From Nitrospirota bacterium (lineage in GTDB: Bacteria > Nitrospirota > Thermodesulfovibrionia > Thermodesulfovibrionales > JdFR-88), in contig JAJYIR010000004.1 in NCBI GenBank assembly GCA_021789935.1, positions 62,001-126,000 on the forward strand: a stretch of 64,000 nucleotides of DNA, in the 5' to 3' direction. Positions 59,271 to 64,000 of the stretch are shown in pieces (within the stretch, counting starts at the first letter, position 1; each line of letters opens with the position of its first letter). The notes under the pieces were generated by a model. That model did no database searches. It had not been told where the DNA came from and saw only the letters and a program-made list of their open reading frames with translations. The position numbers were made by a program, and so were the translations under genes.

Positions 59271-61364
59271 TTGATAAGAAAAACAGCGCTCATAACATTG
59301 TTCGTGCTTCTGCTTTATGCCCAGGCCTGGGCGGCCAGGAAGATCACCCTGGATTTCGTGAACGTGGATCTTTCCACGTTCGCCAAGTTCGTAAGCGACA
59401 CCACCGGCAAGAACTTCATTTTTGACGACAGGCTGAAAGGCAAGGTAACGGTCATAACTCCGGCCGGGATGAGCAAGGATGCCACCTTCAAGCTCTTCAC
59501 CTCGGTCCTCAACCTTAAGGGCTTTACCCTTCAGCCCACCGGCGCAAACGTTTACAAGATCATCCCAGTCTCGGAGGCCAGGCAAAACGGTCTTCCGGCC
59601 ATGACAACGCAGGCAAATGAGAATTACATGGTCAGGCTTATAGCGCTCAAGTATATCGCCCCCTCGGATGCCGTCCGGCTCTTGAGCCCGGTTGTCTCCA
59701 GGGATGGATATATAGCCGCCTTTAACCAGGGCAATTATCTGCTGGTAATAGACACGGGCCTTAACATAAACAAGATATTGGGGATACTGGATGTAATAGA
59801 CAAGGCGCCCATCGCCGAGCAAAGCGAGGTCGTTTTCCTTAAAAGCGCAAGCGCCGTGGACGTGGCCCGCATACTGAACGAGGGCATCCCCAAAAAAGGA
59901 CCCTCCGGGCCCGCCCACGCCATTGCGGACCCAAGGCTCAATGCGGTTATCCTCATAGGCGACCAGGTTGAAAAAGAGACGATGAAGCGGCTCATCAGCC
60001 TTCTGGATGTGCAATCGAAGCTGGTTTTAAGCGGCATCCATGTCTATTTCCTGGAACACGCAGACGCAACGGAGCTTGCAAAGACCCTCCAGGGACTGGT
60101 AGGCGTCAAGGCTGCCCCAGGCACCCGGCAACAGGCGGCACAGCAGAAGATAAGCATTACTCCCGATAAGGGTACGAACTCCCTGGTAATCTCCGCCTCG
60201 CAAGCGGACTACCAAAGCCTCCTGCCTGTTATAACGAAACTGGACAGGGCAAGAAGCCAGGTATACGTACAGGCAATGATAGTGGAGGCCTCCCTGACCG
60301 ATTTGCTGACTGTTGGCTCCCAATGGCGGGCCACGGCAACGGAAGGGGGCCAGTCGATCGTTATAGGAGGCGTGGGCACGATCGATTCCACCGCGGTCCA
60401 GAACATAGTAAGCGGCCTTTCGGGAGTCAGCCTGGGGGGCCTTGGAAACATACTCAATGTTCCTGTCACCACAACCGTAAACGGGGTTACACAGACATCA
60501 ACGCTCAGCATACCCGGTTTCGCGGCGCTCTTTAATCTAAGCCAGTTCAGGGACGCTGTGCATGTATTGAGCACCCCACAGATATACACCTCCGATAACC
60601 AGGAGGCCGAGATACTGGTCGGCCAGAACGTGCCTTTCCCGATCGCAAGCCAGACGGCCGTAGGCACCACTTCCACTGCGGGAGTTTTAACCAGCGTGGA
60701 AAGGCAGGACGTGGGCATAAAATTGAAGATAACGCCGCATATCACGGAGGGCGACGTCGTCAAGCTGGACATCTACCAGGAGATATCCAGCGAGGTGCAG
60801 CCTACCGTTTCTGGAACCAACCTTGTGAGCCTGCTTTCAACGGTGGGGCCGACCCTGGATAAGCGATCCACCAAAACGTCCGTATTCGTAAATGACGGGC
60901 AGACGATAGTCATCGGCGGGCTCATGTCGGAAAACGACGAGGACACCGTAACAAAGGTGCCGCTGCTTGGCGATATTCCCATACTCGGGAATCTTTTCAA
61001 GTACAGGACCGTCAATAAGCAGAAGACCAACCTGCTTGTGTTCATCTGCCCCACCGTAATACGTACGCCGGATGACATCGGGAAGGTCACGGGAGAAAAA
61101 GAGGAGCAGTTCGGAAAGAAGACCCACACTTTCATCAAGGGGCAGCTTTTTGTTAAATTCAGGGATGGAGTATCTGATGAGGAAGCCAGGCGCATCCTTG
61201 GCAGAAAGAGCATCGAAGTTGTGGTGGTGAGCGGCAATCTTTACCTCGTAAAATTCGATGCGGACCGGGACGTAATGAAGCTGGCCTCGGAGTTGCGCAA
61301 TATGCCGGAAGTGCTGAGCGTCAAACCAAACTATAACATAGGCGCCCAGGGGCAGAATGAATAA
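59271..61364 (+). CDS. gspD: Type II secretin GspD with an added C-terminal propeptide-like domain
   Basis: GspD forms the outer-membrane pore. The 697-residue protein has a signal peptide, N0 to N3 domains (residues about 25-330, with repeated AVIL/NAVILIGD blocks) and the secretin core (LSTPQIYTSDNQEAEILVGQNVPF, then DGQTIVIGGLMSENDEDTVTKVPLLGDIPILGNLFKYRTVNKQKTNLLVFICPTVIR). TTG 59271 is the start, with AAAGGA upstream. About 75 residues after the core form a separate domain resembling the subtilase/fervidolysin propeptide. The next gene overlaps by 8 bases. Confidence 0.93.
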   Translation: MIRKTALITLFVLLLYAQAWAARKITLDFVNVDLSTFAKFVSDTTGKNFIFDDRLKGKVTVITPAGMSKDATFKLFTSVLNLKGFTLQPTGANVYKIIPVSEARQNGLPAMTTQANENYMVRLIALKYIAPSDAVRLLSPVVSRDGYIAAFNQGNYLLVIDTGLNINKILGILDVIDKAPIAEQSEVVFLKSASAVDVARILNEGIPKKGPSGPAHAIADPRLNAVILIGDQVEKETMKRLISLLDVQSKLVLSGIHVYFLEHADATELAKTLQGLVGVKAAPGTRQQAAQQKISITPDKGTNSLVISASQADYQSLLPVITKLDRARSQVYVQAMIVEASLTDLLTVGSQWRATATEGGQSIVIGGVGTIDSTAVQNIVSGLSGVSLGGLGNILNVPVTTTVNGVTQTSTLSIPGFAALFNLSQFRDAVHVLSTPQIYTSDNQEAEILVGQNVPFPIASQTAVGTTSTAGVLTSVERQDVGIKLKITPHITEGDVVKLDIYQEISSEVQPTVSGTNLVSLLSTVGPTLDKRSTKTSVFVNDGQTIVIGGLMSENDEDTVTKVPLLGDIPILGNLFKYRTVNKQKTNLLVFICPTVIRTPDDIGKVTGEKEEQFGKKTHTFIKGQLFVKFRDGVSDEEARRILGRKSIEVVVVSGNLYLVKFDADRDVMKLASELRNMPEVLSVKPNYNIGAQGQNE
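61137..61361 (+). other. C-terminal S8-propeptide-like domain of GspD
   Basis: Residues about 623-697 of GspD read as GQLFVKFRDGVSDEEARRILG, then VVVSGNLYLVKF and ELRNMPEVLSVKPNYNI. This is the strand-helix-strand pattern seen in the N-terminal propeptide of fervidolysin and other subtilases (IVKFKDGVSxEEA...LYLVKV...PxVxYAEPNY). It lies after the last secretin strand, where most GspD proteins end or have an S-domain for pilotin binding. Confidence 0.65.
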
Positions 61365-62916
61365 AGCCGTGAAGATAGACAGGATTTCAGAAGAAGACGT
61401 GGAACTGCCTCTTCTGGCCTCGGTGCCGCTTTCCTATGCCAGGGGCAATATGCTCATGCCGTTAAGGAGGGAAAACGGGGACCTGCTGGGGGCGGTTTAC
61501 GGCCAGGAAGGGGTCTTTGCCCTTTTTGACCTGGCAAGGGAGATGTCGCTTAAGCCAAAGGCGCTTTGGGGGGACAAGGCTGTAGTCCAGGATGCCATAA
61601 ACCGTTACTACGGGCAGCTAGGCAGCGCGAAGGACGTAATGGCGGACATACGGGAGGACGACCTGTCCTCTGTTGCCACCGAGTTTGAAAAGCCCAAGGA
61701 CATCCTCGAACTTACAGAGGAGGCCCCTATAATAAGACTCCTGAACGCGCTTTTGAAGCAGGCCATGAAGGACAGGGCAAGCGACATACACATAGAGCCA
61801 TTCGAGAAGGAACTGGAAGTAAGGATACGCGTTGACGGGGTGCTTAAAAAGATCCTGGCGCCGCCCAAGATAATACAGGATGCACTCGTAAGCAGGGTAA
61901 AGATAATGGCAAGTCTGGACATAGCGGAAAGACGGCTGCCCCAGGACGGCAGGATACGGCTCCTGGTTGGAGGGAAGGACATAGACATAAGGGTGTCCCT
62001 CATACCCACCATCCACGGAGAGCGCGTGGTAATGAGGCTTCTGGACAGGAGAGGAGGCTCGATAGGGCTGGCAGAGCTGGGGATGGACGGCCTCATGAAA
62101 GAACAGTTCGAGAGCCTTCTTTCAAGGCAAAATGGCATTATCCTGGTCACCGGCCCCACAGGAAGCGGAAAAACAACTACCCTCTACGCGGCGCTGCGGA
62201 AGATATTCTCTGAAGAGAAAAATATCGTAACCATAGAGGACCCGGTTGAATACGAGCTTTCAGGTATAGGCCAGATACAGATAAACCCGAAAGTAGGGCT
62301 GACGTTCGCCTCCGGGCTGCGCTCAATACTCCGGCAGGACCCGGACATCATAATGGTGGGCGAAATCAGGGACCTGGAGACCGCGCAGATAGCCATACAG
62401 GCATCCCTCACCGGCCACCTGGTGCTGAGCACTTTACATACCAATGACGCCTCCTCGGCGATAACCAGGCTCATTGATATCGGCGTGGAGCCCTTTTTGG
62501 TGGCCTCCTCCCTGGCCGGCGTGCTTGCGCAAAGGCTGGTGCGCAGGAACTGCTCCTATTGCAGCGCACCCTATGAGACAGCCCCCTCCGAAGTCCTTCT
62601 GCCGCAGGACGCCCTCCTGCTTCAGGGCAACGGGCTGGCCGAAAAAAAAGGCGCCCTGAAGGGAAAGGGCTGTGAGCGATGCGGAGGTTCCGGCTATCTG
62701 GGCAGGGCGGGGATATTCGAGTTCCTGGAAATAGGACCGTCCATAAGAAAGCTCATCACGGAGAGGGCCGACGCAAAGAGCATTGCCGAAAAAGCGGTCT
62801 CCGAAGGTATGAGGACCTTAAGGAAAGACGGCCTGTTAAGAGTCTCAACAGGCCTTACGACCCTGGAGGAAGTCCTCAGGGTCACACAAAAAGACGATGC
62901 CGGCGTTCAGGTATAA
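61357..62916 (+). CDS. gspE: Type II secretion ATPase GspE
   Basis: The 519-residue cytoplasmic ATPase drives pseudopilus growth. It has an N-terminal GspE domain, Walker A GPTGSGKTT, Walker B LRQDPDIIMVGEIRDLET, the His box and a C4 zinc site (CSYCSAPYE and CERCGGSG). ATG 61357 overlaps the gspD stop by 8 bases. Confidence 0.95.
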   Translation: MNKAVKIDRISEEDVELPLLASVPLSYARGNMLMPLRRENGDLLGAVYGQEGVFALFDLAREMSLKPKALWGDKAVVQDAINRYYGQLGSAKDVMADIREDDLSSVATEFEKPKDILELTEEAPIIRLLNALLKQAMKDRASDIHIEPFEKELEVRIRVDGVLKKILAPPKIIQDALVSRVKIMASLDIAERRLPQDGRIRLLVGGKDIDIRVSLIPTIHGERVVMRLLDRRGGSIGLAELGMDGLMKEQFESLLSRQNGIILVTGPTGSGKTTTLYAALRKIFSEEKNIVTIEDPVEYELSGIGQIQINPKVGLTFASGLRSILRQDPDIIMVGEIRDLETAQIAIQASLTGHLVLSTLHTNDASSAITRLIDIGVEPFLVASSLAGVLAQRLVRRNCSYCSAPYETAPSEVLLPQDALLLQGNGLAEKKGALKGKGCERCGGSGYLGRAGIFEFLEIGPSIRKLITERADAKSIAEKAVSEGMRTLRKDGLLRVSTGLTTLEEVLRVTQKDDAGVQV

Positions 62917-64000
62917 GGCATACGCCGCCTCTGGCAACGAAACCGCTGGGACCATAACAGCCGAGACCGAAAGGCAAGCGGTTTTAAAACTCAGGGAGCA
63001 AGGCGTTTTCCCCCACCAGATCAGCATCAGGAAGACGGCGGCCTCCAAGGCGCAAGCTGATCTCCTGCCGTTTATGACCAGACAGCTCGCCCTGCTTACA
63101 GCATCCGGCGTAACGATGCTCGATGCCGTGAGGGGCCTGTCCGCCGAGACTAAAGGCCACTGGGGAGACCTTCTTGGCAACATAGCCGATGACGTCTCCT
63201 CCGGGATGAGCCTTTCCCGTGCGCTGGGGCAATATTCCGTCTTCCCGGATTTTTATGTAAAGATGGTGGCCTCCGGCGAGGCAAGCGGCGCGATGGACGC
63301 CGTTCTTAAGAGCCTGGCCGATTTCCTGGACGAGGAGGCCAGGACAAAAGCAAGGGTGAAGGCCGCGCTTATCTACCCCGCCTTCATGATGATTGTGGGC
63401 GCTGTGATACTGTCATTCATCTTCGCCTTCGTGATGCCGAAGATAACAAAAATATTCAGCGACTCCGGAAAGGCCCTGCCCCTTGCCACAAGGCTGCTCA
63501 TGTTCATAAGCGGGATATTCATAAATTACTGGTGGCTCATCTTTCTGCTGTTGATAATCGGGGGCTACGGCTTCAGGTCCTACTACAGGAAAAACAGGCT
63601 GAAGATAGACGCCTTGCTCATGAACTCCAAACTCCTGAAGAGCCTCTACCTGAGCAGGTTCACGCGGGCCTTGGGCTTCCTGCTGGAGGGAGGACTGCCT
63701 GTCCTTAAGGCTCTGGAGCTCTCCGGCCCATCGAGCGGCAACCTGCATATTGAAAAAGAGGTGATGGAGGCCAGGCAGAGGCTCTCTGAAGGCTCCGAGC
63801 TTTCACAGGCCCTGCACGGGTTTCCCCATGTCTTCACCCAATTGCTAGCGACCGGCCAGAAGAGCGGCCATCTGGGCGAGGCCGTAAAAAAGGCTTCCAC
63901 CTCCTATGATGAAGATTTCAAGAGGCGGCTCGACAGGTCTCTGGCCCTGCTTGAGCCATCGATGATCCTCATCATGGGCGGGGTTGTGGGCTTCATAGTT
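62897..64000 (+). CDS. gspF: Type II secretion inner-membrane platform protein GspF, partial
   Basis: The start ATG at 62897 overlaps gspE by 20 bases. The 368 codons visible contain the first GspF domain (FMTRQLALLTASGVTMLDAV, then MVASGEASGAMDAVLKSLADFL) with a TM helix, and the second (LGFLLEGGLPVLKALELSG) up to a final TM segment at the window edge. Only a few residues are missing. Confidence 0.94.
   Translation, partial: MPAFRYKAYAASGNETAGTITAETERQAVLKLREQGVFPHQISIRKTAASKAQADLLPFMTRQLALLTASGVTMLDAVRGLSAETKGHWGDLLGNIADDVSSGMSLSRALGQYSVFPDFYVKMVASGEASGAMDAVLKSLADFLDEEARTKARVKAALIYPAFMMIVGAVILSFIFAFVMPKITKIFSDSGKALPLATRLLMFISGIFINYWWLIFLLLIIGGYGFRSYYRKNRLKIDALLMNSKLLKSLYLSRFTRALGFLLEGGLPVLKALELSGPSSGNLHIEKEVMEARQRLSEGSELSQALHGFPHVFTQLLATGQKSGHLGEAVKKASTSYDEDFKRRLDRSLALLEPSMILIMGGVVGFIV

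Overview
The window reads as chromosome from a Gram-negative, anaerobic or micro-aerophilic respiring bacterium of moderately high GC content. The Gram-negative call rests on a type II secretion operon, an outer-membrane barrel protein and a lipoprotein. The anaerobic, menaquinone-based call rests on an A-type flavoprotein, a ferredoxin-fused ETF, several multihaem cytochromes, a cytochrome b with PDWY in place of PEWY, and a UbiD decarboxylase. A Nitrospirota or Desulfobacterota member would fit, but this is inference from gene content only. No rRNA, tRNA, CRISPR array, prophage or transposase was seen.

Layout, left to right. (1) 1-3.3 kb: the N-terminus of a membrane sensor (minus), then a plus-strand flavoprotein / iron-sulfur flavoprotein / CMD-like cluster and two small unknown genes. 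(2) 3.4-10.4 kb, minus: fabD-etfA-etfB-acyl-CoA dehydrogenase, then ndk, mdh and a CCA-adding/poly(A) polymerase family gene. (3) 10.4-15.2 kb, plus: ilvC-psd-pssA-leuA, a structured non-coding stretch with its own promoter, and a tandem-ACT protein. (4) 15.3-24.7 kb: an HprK/PEPCK-like P-loop protein, an outer-membrane barrel, thiD, radA, a lipoprotein, and an ExeA-type ATPase coupled to a large TPR protein. (5) 24.7-27.2 kb, minus: an IscR-type regulator, a TusA-like protein, an IscS homologue that has lost its PLP lysine, and IscU, behind a near-perfect IscR box. (6) 27.3-37.9 kb: a LuxR regulator, a sodium:solute symporter, a lone receiver protein, a glycosyltransferase/flippase set, cysteine synthase, mnmA, a MOSC-MogA fusion and ccdA. 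(7) 38.1-44.8 kb: a respiratory island with a tetrahaem c / four-cluster Fe-S / NrfD module, a bc-type complex built from pentahaem c, a small membrane protein, Rieske and cytochrome b, and a frameshifted pentahaem cytochrome. (8) 44.9-58.2 kb: stress protein, antiporter, DUF1844, DksA-like, DppB/DppC, UbiD, DUF5714, a response regulator/kinase pair, split LigD, and a site-2 protease. (9) 58.4-64 kb: gspC-D-E-F, cut by the window end.

The most unusual features are these. The IscS homologue has Glu at the position of the Schiff-base lysine, with other PLP contacts also changed, and sits between a TusA-like protein and IscU. The GspD secretin carries a C-terminal domain resembling a subtilase propeptide. 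Roughly ten genes have a -10 box 5-8 bases before the start codon, which suggests widespread leaderless transcription. A 40-bp repeat with a TTCG hairpin occurs three times. A pentahaem cytochrome gene is frameshifted.
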